A stretch of DNA of 64,000 nucleotides from Sediminibacterium ginsengisoli (GTDB taxonomy: Bacteria > Bacteroidota > Bacteroidia > Chitinophagales > Chitinophagaceae). Positions within the stretch are counted from its first letter, which is position 1. Each line of letters starts with the position of its first letter. The translations under genes and the position numbers were made by a program. The stretch covers positions 228,639 to 292,638 of the forward strand of contig NZ_FUWH01000005.1 in NCBI RefSeq assembly GCF_900167075.1. Direction: 5' to 3'. Positions 43,601-51,413 of this stretch are shown here, one piece after another. The notes beneath the pieces are model-generated. The model did not search any database. It had not been told where the DNA came from and saw only the letters and a list, made by a program, of their open reading frames with translations.

Positions 43601-44260
43601 ATGATGAAGAAGAAAATATCAATTGGCATAGCAGATGATCATATTTTGTTAAGGAAAGGGTTGTTAAAATTACTATTGACCTACGACAGGTTTGAAGCCC
43701 TGTTTGATGTGGATAATGGAAATGAAGTGATCAGCCACCTGAAAGATCACAAGATCCCCGATGTACTGATACTGGATGTGAATATGTCTGGCAAAAACGG
43801 ACTTGAAACGGCCCAATGGGTCAGTGCGCATTTTCCGCAGATCAAGATCATGGCATTGTCCATGTACAGCGATGAAACGACCATTCTTAAAATGATCCAG
43901 GCAGGCGCACATGGCTATATTACCAAAAATGTAGACCCGGAAAAGATGAAGGAAGCGATCGATGCTATCATCGACAAAGGTGTTTACCTGCCGGAAGCCT
44001 TATCTGCCAAGATCTTCAGCGGTATCAAAAAGAATATTCTTTCGCATGAAGAAAAAGCCGTTAACCTTACCGACAAGGAAAGACTCTTCCTTGCGTTGTT
44101 ATGCCAGGAACTCTCCTACCAGGAGATCGCAGCCAAAATGTACCTGAGTCCGAGAACCGTAGACGATTACCGTAAAAAACTGGCCCGCAAACTGAATGTA
44201 AAAAGTAAATCCGGTCTGATCGTCTATGCCATGAACCATGGCCTGAACCAGATGCCTTAA
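43601..44260 (+). CDS. LuxR/NarL-family response regulator
   Basis: The 219-residue regulator has a receiver domain (ADDHILLRKG with acidic pair, VLILDVNMSGKNG with phospho-Asp, ALSMYSDE, GYITKN with Lys) and a C-terminal LuxR helix-turn-helix (LTDKERLFLALLCQELSYQEIAAKMYLSPRTVDDYRKKL). It pairs with the kinase just upstream. The target genes are not indicated; the adjacent MBL gene is in the same direction after 93 bp. Confidence 0.92.
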   Translation: MMKKKISIGIADDHILLRKGLLKLLLTYDRFEALFDVDNGNEVISHLKDHKIPDVLILDVNMSGKNGLETAQWVSAHFPQIKIMALSMYSDETTILKMIQAGAHGYITKNVDPEKMKEAIDAIIDKGVYLPEALSAKIFSGIKKNILSHEEKAVNLTDKERLFLALLCQELSYQEIAAKMYLSPRTVDDYRKKLARKLNVKSKSGLIVYAMNHGLNQMP

Positions 44261-44353
44261 TTGATAAATTCCCGGAAATACACAGCCTTATATATTCTAT
44301 TCTGAAGAATATATGTGAAGCGGGTCCTAACTGTTATTTTTGCCGTTCAGCTT

Positions 44354-45169
44354 ATGTCATTATTCATCGCCTCATTGAATTCCGGGAGCAACGGCAATTG
44401 TTATTATATCGGTAATAACAGTGAAGCCGTACTGATCGACGCCGGGATATCCTGCAGGGAAACGGAGAAGAGAATGAAACGGCTCGGATTGCCCATGTCG
44501 CGCGTGAAAGCCATCTTCATTTCGCATGAGCACAGCGATCATATTGCAGGTGTAAGGGTTCTCTCCAAAAAGTTCAAACTGCCGGTTTATATTACAGATC
44601 ATACATTACAGTACTCCGGACTGGAACTCGAAACAACGGTTTCCTTCCGGGCCGCAGAACCGGTCACCATCGGCACACTGACCATTCATGCGTTTACCAA
44701 ATACCACGATGCCGGCGATCCGCATAGTTTTATGGTATCGGGCAATGCGGTGAACATCGGTATTTTCACGGATATAGGCCGTTGCTGCGAGCAGGTGACC
44801 CGCTATTTCAAAAATTGCCATGCGGCTTTCCTGGAAGCCAACTACGACAGGGACATGCTCTTCAACGGCGGTTATCCATATCACCTGAAAAAAAGGATCA
44901 GCGGTGGAAACGGGCATCTTTCCAATGATGAGGCATTACAGCTGTTCCTTCAGCACAGGCCTGCCTATATGAGCCATCTGCTGCTGGCGCACCTTTCCAA
45001 AAACAATAATACACCGGAAATTGTTGCCGACCTTTTCCGTGCACACCGTGGAAATACGGAAGTGATCGTTGCCTCACGCTTTGAAGAAACTGCGGTATTT
45101 GAAGTCCGCAACAGCAATGAACCGATACCCGCTCCCGTTCCGGTTTACAGCCAGACCAGTTTGTTCTGA
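44354..45169 (+). CDS. MBL-fold metallohydrolase (WalJ/YycJ-like)
   Basis: From the ATG at 44354 the protein is 271 residues. (The frame extends to a GTG at 44315.) It has the family opening SLFIASLNSGSNGNCYYI, metal motif SHEHSDHIAG, IFTDIG and a late HLLLAHLSKNNN. WalJ-type enzymes are implicated in DNA-linked 5'-exonuclease activity in firmicutes; here only the fold is certain. TATTTTTG at 44335-44342 is a possible -7 box. Confidence 0.82.
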   Translation: MSLFIASLNSGSNGNCYYIGNNSEAVLIDAGISCRETEKRMKRLGLPMSRVKAIFISHEHSDHIAGVRVLSKKFKLPVYITDHTLQYSGLELETTVSFRAAEPVTIGTLTIHAFTKYHDAGDPHSFMVSGNAVNIGIFTDIGRCCEQVTRYFKNCHAAFLEANYDRDMLFNGGYPYHLKKRISGGNGHLSNDEALQLFLQHRPAYMSHLLLAHLSKNNNTPEIVADLFRAHRGNTEVIVASRFEETAVFEVRNSNEPIPAPVPVYSQTSLF

Positions 45170-45174
45170 GCAGT

Positions 45175-45339
45175 TCATTTCTCCTCGATGCGGTCTGTAT
45201 CCGGCAGCAATTCATGTTCAGCAATATCACTATCGAGCTCACCATGACGCTCCCCTTCTTCTTTTTCGGGCCGGTCGATCGTTTCAGGGGCTGCGGTTTC
45301 ATCCTGCTTAGGTCCCGGATCAGTTTTATATATCTCCAT
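45175..45339 (-). CDS. Small acidic hypothetical protein (54 aa)
   Basis: A frame too short for most callers. It encodes a very charged, probably disordered protein: MEIYKTDPGPKQ near the start and DTDRIEEK at the end, with Glu/Asp about one third. It is convergent with the MBL gene (stops 6 bp apart) and divergent from tetR. Codon use is ordinary for the region, and the longer frame on the same strand (44898-45302) reads as a shadow. No homologue family is recognised. Confidence 0.45.
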   Translation of the reverse strand: MEIYKTDPGPKQDETAAPETIDRPEKEEGERHGELDSDIAEHELLPDTDRIEEK

Positions 45340-45389
45340 ATAGATCTTTTTTATCCTTGAGAAAAATTTATTCCAGCCTGAACAATAAA

Positions 45390-45413
45390 TAAGCGATCGT
45401 TCACTTATATTTG
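45390..45413 (+). promoter_or_regulatory. Putative tetR promoter with overlapping operator
   Basis: An imperfect palindrome TAAGCGATCGTTCACTTA (45390-45407, 7 of 9 pairs) overlaps TATATTTG (45406-45413), a full TAnnTTTG -7 match that ends 3 bases before the tetR ATG. Overlap of a dyad with the -7 box is the layout expected for an autorepressor. Confidence 0.45.
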
Positions 45414-45416
45414 CCT

Positions 45417-46013
45417 ATGCGAACCCGCAATACAGAAAAAGAGCAGCTGGTAAAGCAGAAAGCCATGGAGCACCTGGTGCAGTATGGCATTGATGGCTTC
45501 AGCATGAACAAGCTGGCCAAAGCCTGTAATGTTTCAGTTGCCACACTTTATATCTACTATCGCGACAAGGACGACCTGATCCTGAGTATTGCGCTTGAAG
45601 AAGCGCAGCACATGTGCACCACGATGCTGGAGGGCTTTGATCCTGCATCGGATTTCGCAACCGGATTAAGGCAGCAATGGAAGAATCGCAGCGGTTTTAT
45701 CACCCAATATCCGCTCAGCGCCCATTTTCTGGAACAGTTGAAATCGACGGAATATTTCCAGGAGAAGATCTTCCGGCATATTGCAGACCAGCTTCGTCCG
45801 GTTATGAGCCAGTTCCTTTCCAATGCCATCGAGAATGGTGAGATCGATGAACTGCCGCTGGAAGTATACTGGTGTGTTGCATTCGGGCCGCTGTATACCC
45901 TGCTGCGTTTTCATCATGAAGGACAAAGTGTGGGCGGGAAGAAATTTGCCATGACGGAAGAAATGCTTTGGCAGACTTTCGACCTGGTATTACGTGCCTT
46001 GAAAAAACAATAA
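45417..46013 (+). CDS. TetR-family transcriptional regulator
   Basis: The 198-residue protein has an N-terminal TetR helix-turn-helix (QKAMEHLVQYGIDGFSMNKLAKACNVSVATLYIYYRDKDDLI) and a helical ligand domain. I use the ATG at 45417 rather than the TTG at 45411. It heads an operon with a small ferredoxin-fold protein and an MFS exporter, so it probably senses an exported compound and represses the set through the dyad just upstream. Confidence 0.9.
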   Translation: MRTRNTEKEQLVKQKAMEHLVQYGIDGFSMNKLAKACNVSVATLYIYYRDKDDLILSIALEEAQHMCTTMLEGFDPASDFATGLRQQWKNRSGFITQYPLSAHFLEQLKSTEYFQEKIFRHIADQLRPVMSQFLSNAIENGEIDELPLEVYWCVAFGPLYTLLRFHHEGQSVGGKKFAMTEEMLWQTFDLVLRALKKQ

Positions 46014-46039
46014 CATACCTGCATACCAAAACTTAACCT

Positions 46040-46267
46040 ATGAGCATTAATCCCGAACATATCTTTATTTTCAAAACGAACGTGCAGACGGAACTCGACC
46101 GGATCCTGCTGCACCGGACCCTGCATGAAGTGGAAGGTATCGAATCCTGGACAGTTGACATGAAAGACATCGACCGCGTGTTGCGTGTGATCTCTTACAG
46201 TCTTTGTACAGACAATATTATTCATCTCGTAAACAGCGCCGGATTCCAGTGTGCTGAGCTTTTATAA
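46040..46267 (+). CDS. Small HMA-like ferredoxin-fold protein lacking CxxC
   Basis: The 75-residue protein reads as a beta-alpha-beta-beta-alpha-beta fold like heavy-metal-associated domains: IFIFKTNV, TELDRILLHRTLHEV, GIESWTVDMKD, RVLRVIS, TDNIIHLVNSAGF, QCAEL. The metal-binding CxxC loop is absent (TNVQTE in its place). It overlaps nothing and is 26 bp after tetR and 7 bp before the exporter. It might act as a periplasm-independent adaptor; function unknown. Confidence 0.55.
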   Translation: MSINPEHIFIFKTNVQTELDRILLHRTLHEVEGIESWTVDMKDIDRVLRVISYSLCTDNIIHLVNSAGFQCAELL

Positions 46268-46274
46268 TCCTTTT

Positions 46275-47510
46275 ATGGAACAACAAACTACAACCCCACC
46301 CCCGTTTACCGGTTACCAGAAATTTGTGGTAGCTGTCCTTGCTTTATTACAATTCACCATTATCCTCGATTTCATGGTATTATCGCCATTGGGTGATATC
46401 CTGATGAAATCACTCAATATGAGTACATCCAATTTCGGCCTTGTGGTATCCAGCTATGCGTTCAGTGCAGGTGCTTCAGGGATACTGGCGGCTGGTTTTG
46501 CAGACAAGTTCGACAGGAAAAAACTGCTGTTGTTCTTCTATGCAGGCTTCATCTTAGGCACTTTTTTCTGCGCCATGGCAGCGAACTATCACATGCTCCT
46601 GCTTGCACGTATCGTAACCGGGCTGTTCGGCGGTGTGATCGGTGCGATCTCGCTGGCGATCATTGCAGATCTGTTCAGCGTGCACCAGCGCGGTCGGGTA
46701 ATGGGTTTTGTACAGATGTCGTTTGCGGCCAGCCAGGTGCTTGGTATTCCCATCGGGCTTTATTTTGCCAACCGCTGGGGCTGGCATAGCTCCTTCCTGA
46801 TGATCGTAGTACTGGCGGCATTGATCGGTCTTGCGATCCTGGTAAAACTGAAACCCGTAACCCAACACCTGGCATTGCAATCGGATAAAAACCCACTGCT
46901 GCATTTATGGCATACTCTATCTAAAAAAAGATACCAGACAGGTTTTGCAGCCACAGCATTAATGAGTGTGGGAGGTTTTATGCTCATGCCTTTCGGCAGT
47001 GCGTTCCTCATCAACAATATCCGGATCCACCAGGATCAGCTGCCGCTGATCTTTATGCTTACAGGACTTAGTTCGATCGTGATCATGCCGGTTATCGGAA
47101 AACTAAGTGACCGTATCGACAAGTTCGCGTTGTTCGCTGGCGGTTCAGTGATCGCCATTGTGATGATCATCTTTTATACCCATCTCACACCCGTGCCGCT
47201 GTGGGAGATCATTGTGATCAATATGGTCATGTTCATGGGTATTATGAGCCGTATGATCCCGGCTACTACCCTTACCACCAGTATCCCTGAACTCCAGGAT
47301 CGGGGCGCATTCATGAGCATCAACTCATCACTGCAGTCGATGGCGGGAGGCATTGCAGCTGTATGCGCTGGCCTGATCGTATACCAGCCGACCAAATCAA
47401 GTCCGCTGGAGCATTACGACACACTGGGCTTTGTGGTATCAGCTGTTGTTGTTGTCTGTGCATTTTTTGTGTACCGTGTGAGCAGACTTGTGAAGAACAG
47501 TAAACGCTGA
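46275..47510 (+). CDS. MFS exporter (DHA1/AraJ-like)
   Basis: The 411-residue protein, starting at the ATG of MEQQTTTPPP, has 12 helices. MFS motif A is GFADKFDRKKLLL after helix 2, and a helix-4 ARIVTGLFGGVIGAISLAIIADLF is typical of drug:H+ antiporters. Adjacent TetR suggests an inducible efflux function, substrate unknown. It is the last gene of the tetR operon. Confidence 0.88.
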   Translation: MEQQTTTPPPFTGYQKFVVAVLALLQFTIILDFMVLSPLGDILMKSLNMSTSNFGLVVSSYAFSAGASGILAAGFADKFDRKKLLLFFYAGFILGTFFCAMAANYHMLLLARIVTGLFGGVIGAISLAIIADLFSVHQRGRVMGFVQMSFAASQVLGIPIGLYFANRWGWHSSFLMIVVLAALIGLAILVKLKPVTQHLALQSDKNPLLHLWHTLSKKRYQTGFAATALMSVGGFMLMPFGSAFLINNIRIHQDQLPLIFMLTGLSSIVIMPVIGKLSDRIDKFALFAGGSVIAIVMIIFYTHLTPVPLWEIIVINMVMFMGIMSRMIPATTLTTSIPELQDRGAFMSINSSLQSMAGGIAAVCAGLIVYQPTKSSPLEHYDTLGFVVSAVVVVCAFFVYRVSRLVKNSKR

Positions 47511-47538
47511 TTGCAGGATCGTATCTTTTAAAAAGTTA

Positions 47539-47580
47539 CATTAGTGGTATGGTTTTTTATAAAAATCCGTATCACTAATG
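47539..47580 (+). promoter_or_regulatory. Long hairpin covering the phospholipase-D-like start codon
   Basis: CATTAGTGGTATGG (47539-47552) pairs with CCGTATCACTAATG (47567-47580) over 14 bp with two G-U pairs and a 14-base AT loop. The ATG of the next frame (47578-47580) lies in the right arm. It may be a translational control element, a regulator site, or sign that the true start is the ATG at 47593 or 47605. Confidence 0.55.
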
Positions 47581-48771
47581 CCTTTACAGAAGATGCGCCG
47601 AACCATGGGAAGCCGCCGAAAAAAAACGCGGCAGTTCAGCATAGCTAATAAAACAAAACTTATACGCGGCGGTGCGGATTATTTTGATCTGCTCCGCAGG
47701 ATGATCAGCGGCGCATCACATACGATCCATTTCCAGACTTATATTTTCGACGCAGATGAAACCGGCCGGGCCATTGCCGATGCACTTAAAGAAGCCGCTG
47801 CCAGGAAAGTATGTGTATTCCTGCTCGTAGATGGTTATGCATCACAATCATTGCCAAAGGATTTCCTGCAGGAACTGGAAGATGCAGGTATACATTTCAG
47901 GTTCTTTCAGCCTTTCTTTAAAAGCCGTGAATTTTATTTCGGCCGGCGCCTGCATCATAAGGTGGTTGCCATCGACAACAGCTGTGCATTGGTGGGCGGT
48001 GTGAATGTGAGCAATAAATACAATGACATCAACGGCAAACCTGCCTGGCTCGATTTTGCCGTGCATGTGGAAGGACCTGCAGCACAGGAACTGTTCAGCA
48101 TCTGTCTCAGAACATGGAAAGGCATCGCTCCGCTTCCCGGCAATTTCAGGCCGGTGTCTCCGCCTCCGGCTTATGATCCTTCATTTGGTCACAGTGCCGT
48201 ACGCATCAGCCGTAACGACTGGTTGCGGCACAGAAACCAGGTATCCAAAACTTACGGCGAGATCTTCACTACTTCTTCAAATGAAATAACCATCCTCTGC
48301 AGTTATTTCATTCCGGGTGCCAAAATGAAAAAATATATTGAACGCGCGGTAAAACGTGGGGTAAAAGTCCGTGTGATCATGGCCGGCATGTCTGATGTAA
48401 AGTTATCCAAGAATGCAGAACGGTTCATGTATGACTGGTTATTGCGCAATAACGTAGACATTTACGAATACACACGGAATATCCTTCATGGCAAGCTGGC
48501 GATCTGTGATAAGGAGTGGCTTACGGTCGGATCTTACAATATCAATGACCTCAGCGCTTACGGCAGTATAGAACTGAATCTTGACATCAGGGATAAAATG
48601 CTTGCGAAACGGGCGTCAGGAATGATCGATGAGATCATTAAGGCAGATTGTGAACATATTACACGGGAACAGGTAGAAAAGGCAAGAAGCCCGCTGCGTC
48701 AGTTTGTATTATGGCTCTCTTACCAGCTTGTAAGGCTGATGTTCAGACTTGTTACTTTTGATCATAAATAA
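47578..48771 (+). CDS. Phospholipase D-like/cardiolipin synthase-like protein
   Basis: The 397-residue protein has two HKD motifs: HHKVVAIDNSCALVGGVNVSN (about residue 124) and HGKLAICDKEWLTVGSYNIND (about residue 304), the paired active sites of phosphatidyltransferases. No N-terminal membrane helices of classical Cls are seen, only a very basic N-terminus (RRTMGSRRKKTRQ), so it may be a ClsB/YbhO-like or peripheral enzyme. The start is uncertain between 47578, 47593 and 47605 because of the hairpin. It is convergent with YdjM (no gap). Confidence 0.85.
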   Translation: MPLQKMRRTMGSRRKKTRQFSIANKTKLIRGGADYFDLLRRMISGASHTIHFQTYIFDADETGRAIADALKEAAARKVCVFLLVDGYASQSLPKDFLQELEDAGIHFRFFQPFFKSREFYFGRRLHHKVVAIDNSCALVGGVNVSNKYNDINGKPAWLDFAVHVEGPAAQELFSICLRTWKGIAPLPGNFRPVSPPPAYDPSFGHSAVRISRNDWLRHRNQVSKTYGEIFTTSSNEITILCSYFIPGAKMKKYIERAVKRGVKVRVIMAGMSDVKLSKNAERFMYDWLLRNNVDIYEYTRNILHGKLAICDKEWLTVGSYNINDLSAYGSIELNLDIRDKMLAKRASGMIDEIIKADCEHITREQVEKARSPLRQFVLWLSYQLVRLMFRLVTFDHK

Positions 48772-49788
48772 TCAGTTGCCTGTAATCCGTTGCCCCATGC
48801 TTTTGAATGCAGCACGGTTCCAGCCTGCGAAGCGGCCACGTTGTACCACAAGCGTATTATCGCCGGGCAGGCTCAGGTAATAATGAAATGCGAATTTACC
48901 TGCGGGATCGAACCAGCCTACTTCCTGTCCGAAACGCAGGTCGTTGAATACGAGTGTGTCGCTCCATTTTTCCACCGTATAGAATTCCTGGGCAAAACGT
49001 TTCAGTCTCTGCAGGTCGGGATCATGACGCAGACTATCTGTTTCGAGCAGGTAGCGGTTAGCGGGGAAGAAATGAAAATCCATTTGTTTACGACTGTCGA
49101 ATACAGACCTGTAGCCTACATAATAGCCGCTGTCGTTCCCGCTTACCACATACCATAACCAATTCTGCAAAGGTGCGGGAGTTGTAAAATAACGCTGGTG
49201 GGGAATACCTTGCCTCGCAACGATCTCATCCACTTCCCGTGTGATCTTTATTTTGTTGAAGAGACAATAGAGCAGGTAAAAAGAACAAAGACCGATCCCG
49301 AACTTCCACCAGGCATTTCTTGCACGGCTGGTTCGCCTCAGAAAGATCAGTGCTATGCAGGCAATACCCGGCCAGATGGAAAAGAACGGGTCAGCCACAT
49401 AGATCGCATTGAACGAAAAACGATGATGGCTGAATGGCTCGAACCAGCCAACGCCGTAATTATTGAAAGCATCAATGAAAATATGTCCAAATACCTCCAC
49501 ACCAAAGAAAAGAAACCAGGTACGGGTACGGATATCATGCGGCCTGTGTACGCGATCGGCAATCAGTGCCAGTAAAACAGCAGCCGCAGCAGCAAATAAA
49601 ATGGAATGAGTAAAGCCCCGGTGACCGAGCAGGTTCTCGGTTGTGTTCAGCCAGAAAGCACCAACAAAATCGATATCCGGAGCGCTCTGCGCCAATGCTC
49701 CCCAAAGCATCGCTTTACGGCCGATCTTTTTTCCAAGGAAAGCTTCTCCTATGCAAGCTCCCAGGGCAATATGTGTGAGTGTATCCAT
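48772..49788 (-). CDS. YdjM-like membrane metal-dependent hydrolase
   Basis: From MDTLTHIALGACIGE at 49788 the protein has 338 residues. The N-terminal DTLTHI motif, APDID and HRGFTHSILF carry the His/Asp metal site of the YdjM/LexA-regulated membrane hydrolase family, with about four membrane helices in the first 180 residues. The C-terminal half is soluble, on the outside or inside face (not decided). Substrate unknown. It is divergent from nothing and stands alone. Confidence 0.85.
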   Translation of the reverse strand: MDTLTHIALGACIGEAFLGKKIGRKAMLWGALAQSAPDIDFVGAFWLNTTENLLGHRGFTHSILFAAAAAVLLALIADRVHRPHDIRTRTWFLFFGVEVFGHIFIDAFNNYGVGWFEPFSHHRFSFNAIYVADPFFSIWPGIACIALIFLRRTSRARNAWWKFGIGLCSFYLLYCLFNKIKITREVDEIVARQGIPHQRYFTTPAPLQNWLWYVVSGNDSGYYVGYRSVFDSRKQMDFHFFPANRYLLETDSLRHDPDLQRLKRFAQEFYTVEKWSDTLVFNDLRFGQEVGWFDPAGKFAFHYYLSLPGDNTLVVQRGRFAGWNRAAFKSMGQRITGN

Positions 49789-49860
49789 AGCAGCCAGACA
49801 ATGCTTTTTAAATGTACGAAACATTCAAAACACGGGCCAGTAAATAACGAATGTGTTTTA

Positions 49861-50535
49861 TTAATGACAACTGATCTCATTGTGACTGGCAGAAGGGCTG
49901 AGATAAGGTATACCGAGATCCAGCCCGCGGATAATGAGTAGTACACCAATACAAACGGATACAACAACAGACAAACGGCTGATTCGTTTACGGACGTTAT
50001 ATGAAACGCCTTTTTTTAACCATATCACAGCCAGTAGTGCAGGAATGGTACCGGCGCCAAACAGGAACATATAAGTAAAACCGCCGAGTGCTGAAGTTGT
50101 TACGGATGCACCTGCAAATGCAGCATACACGAGTCCGCAGGGAAGCAAGCCGTTCAAAAAGCCGGCAACCGCAAAATACCTGCGTTTACGGGTCTGCTGC
50201 ATGCGGAGAAACCATTTGGCATATTGCTGCTGCAGAACGGAAGAAACAGGAACGCGGCGCATGATACCGGGAAGAAGGCCTATGATCAGGATACAAATGC
50301 CAGCCAATACGGAGAGCACCTGCTGCCAGTTAAGCAATGCAAAACCGCGCCCGAAAAGTCCTGCAAATATTCCCAGGCATCCGTAAGCGATTGTTTTAAA
50401 CAGCAGGTAAACCGGCAGTGAGGATTTTCCAGCCTGTTTGAACGGCATGGCCATCACCAGCGGGCCGCACATTCCCATGCAATGCAGGCTCCCCGCAATA
50501 CCCAGGATAAATGCTGATAACCAGAATGCTGACAT
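49861..50535 (-). CDS. SafE/TauE-type membrane protein of the cbb3 operon (UreH-like)
   Basis: The 224-residue protein has about six helices. The opening GSLHCMGMCGPLVMAMP with its HCxxxC is the sulfite-exporter/UreH-like signature found next to cbb3 oxidase genes, where copper or haem handling is suspected. It follows the truncated haemoglobin by 2 bp and is the last gene in the leftward oxidase operon. The C-terminus ends ASHNEISCH with another His/Cys, possibly metal-binding (speculative). Confidence 0.82.
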   Translation of the reverse strand: MSAFWLSAFILGIAGSLHCMGMCGPLVMAMPFKQAGKSSLPVYLLFKTIAYGCLGIFAGLFGRGFALLNWQQVLSVLAGICILIIGLLPGIMRRVPVSSVLQQQYAKWFLRMQQTRKRRYFAVAGFLNGLLPCGLVYAAFAGASVTTSALGGFTYMFLFGAGTIPALLAVIWLKKGVSYNVRKRISRLSVVVSVCIGVLLIIRGLDLGIPYLSPSASHNEISCH

Positions 50536-50537
50536 AA

Positions 50538-50957
50538 TTATGCAATAAATGTAGGCTCGGCACTTTGTCCGATCTTGAATAACATGAGCTGCGACATGGC
50601 TATGGCCCTTTGTTTCACCTCTGCGGCTTTCTCACCTTCGAAATGTTCATCTACGGTAGCCTTGAAAAGAACCAGCCATTGTTCAAAGTGTTTCAGTTCG
50701 AGCGGGGATTGCCTGTTCACTTCCAGGTGTTTCCTGATCGCATTCCCCTTATAACCACCGGTGCCGAATAATACCGATTCCCAGAAACTGTACATTTTAG
50801 GAAGATGTTCTTCCCAGTTGATCTTTACCACTTCATTGAAAAACCTGCCGATGGTTACGTCCATGCGTACCTTATCATAAAACGAATTCACCAGCAGCAT
50901 AATATCTTTCCTGTTCCTGATATCTGTTTTCATTAACCCTGCTGTTTTGATCATCAT
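50538..50957 (-). CDS. Group III truncated haemoglobin
   Basis: The 139-residue globin has the group-III pattern: DIMLLVNSFYDKVRMD, IGRFFNEVVKINWEEHLPKMYSFWESVLFGTGGYKGNA, then proximal-His HLEVNRQSPLELKHFEQWL and DEHFEGEKAAEVKQRA. The start overlaps the fixH stop as ATGA; ATG at 50933 is an alternative. Placement inside the oxidase operon suggests control by low oxygen, with a role in O2 or NO handling. Confidence 0.9.
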   Translation of the reverse strand: MMIKTAGLMKTDIRNRKDIMLLVNSFYDKVRMDVTIGRFFNEVVKINWEEHLPKMYSFWESVLFGTGGYKGNAIRKHLEVNRQSPLELKHFEQWLVLFKATVDEHFEGEKAAEVKQRAIAMSQLMLFKIGQSAEPTFIA

Positions 50958-51412
50958 TGAATAGTGACTGGTAATTCCTGGTAAAAAGACTTACCGCCGC
51001 TGTTGAATTTTATTTTTGCTACGAACGCTTTGCCTTTGCCGCTCCATTTTTCCGTACTGATCCGGTATTCACCGCCCGCGTTCGGCTGCAAAGATACCTG
51101 TTGATCCAAACGACTGTCTGATTTACAATAAAAAACAGCATTTGCATTTTCAATTTCACCACTCAGGCTGGCTGGCAGTTGTAATATAACCACTCCCGGC
51201 TCTGTACGCACGCTGAACTGGGCAGCATATTGCTGTGTATTGGCCGCGGCATTGATCTGCGACTGGAATGCAAGCTCCTGTTCGTAATAACGGTCGGTAG
51301 ACATGTCAATACGCTGCCTGGTACACATATATACCAACGTGGCCATAAAAAGGATCATTGCCGCAAAACCGGCCAAAACAACATTGCCTCCGTGTGTAAG
51401 TTTCCTGATCAT
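50954..51412 (-). CDS. ccoH: FixH/CcoH-family cbb3 assembly protein
   Basis: The 152-residue protein has one N-terminal helix (NVVLAGFAAMILFMATLVYMC) and a periplasmic beta domain with DRYYEQELAFQSQINA typical of FixH/CcoH, which supports cbb3 assembly and copper delivery. It starts 1 bp after ccoG stops and overlaps the globin gene. Confidence 0.82.
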   Translation of the reverse strand: MIRKLTHGGNVVLAGFAAMILFMATLVYMCTRQRIDMSTDRYYEQELAFQSQINAAANTQQYAAQFSVRTEPGVVILQLPASLSGEIENANAVFYCKSDSRLDQQVSLQPNAGGEYRISTEKWSGKGKAFVAKIKFNSGGKSFYQELPVTIQ

Positions 51413-51413
51413 A

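Noticed and set aside
44898..45302. 134-residue minus-strand frame overlapping the MBL gene
   Set aside because: It covers the end of a convincing MBL gene in another frame; the shorter frame 45175-45339 on the same strand has more natural composition.
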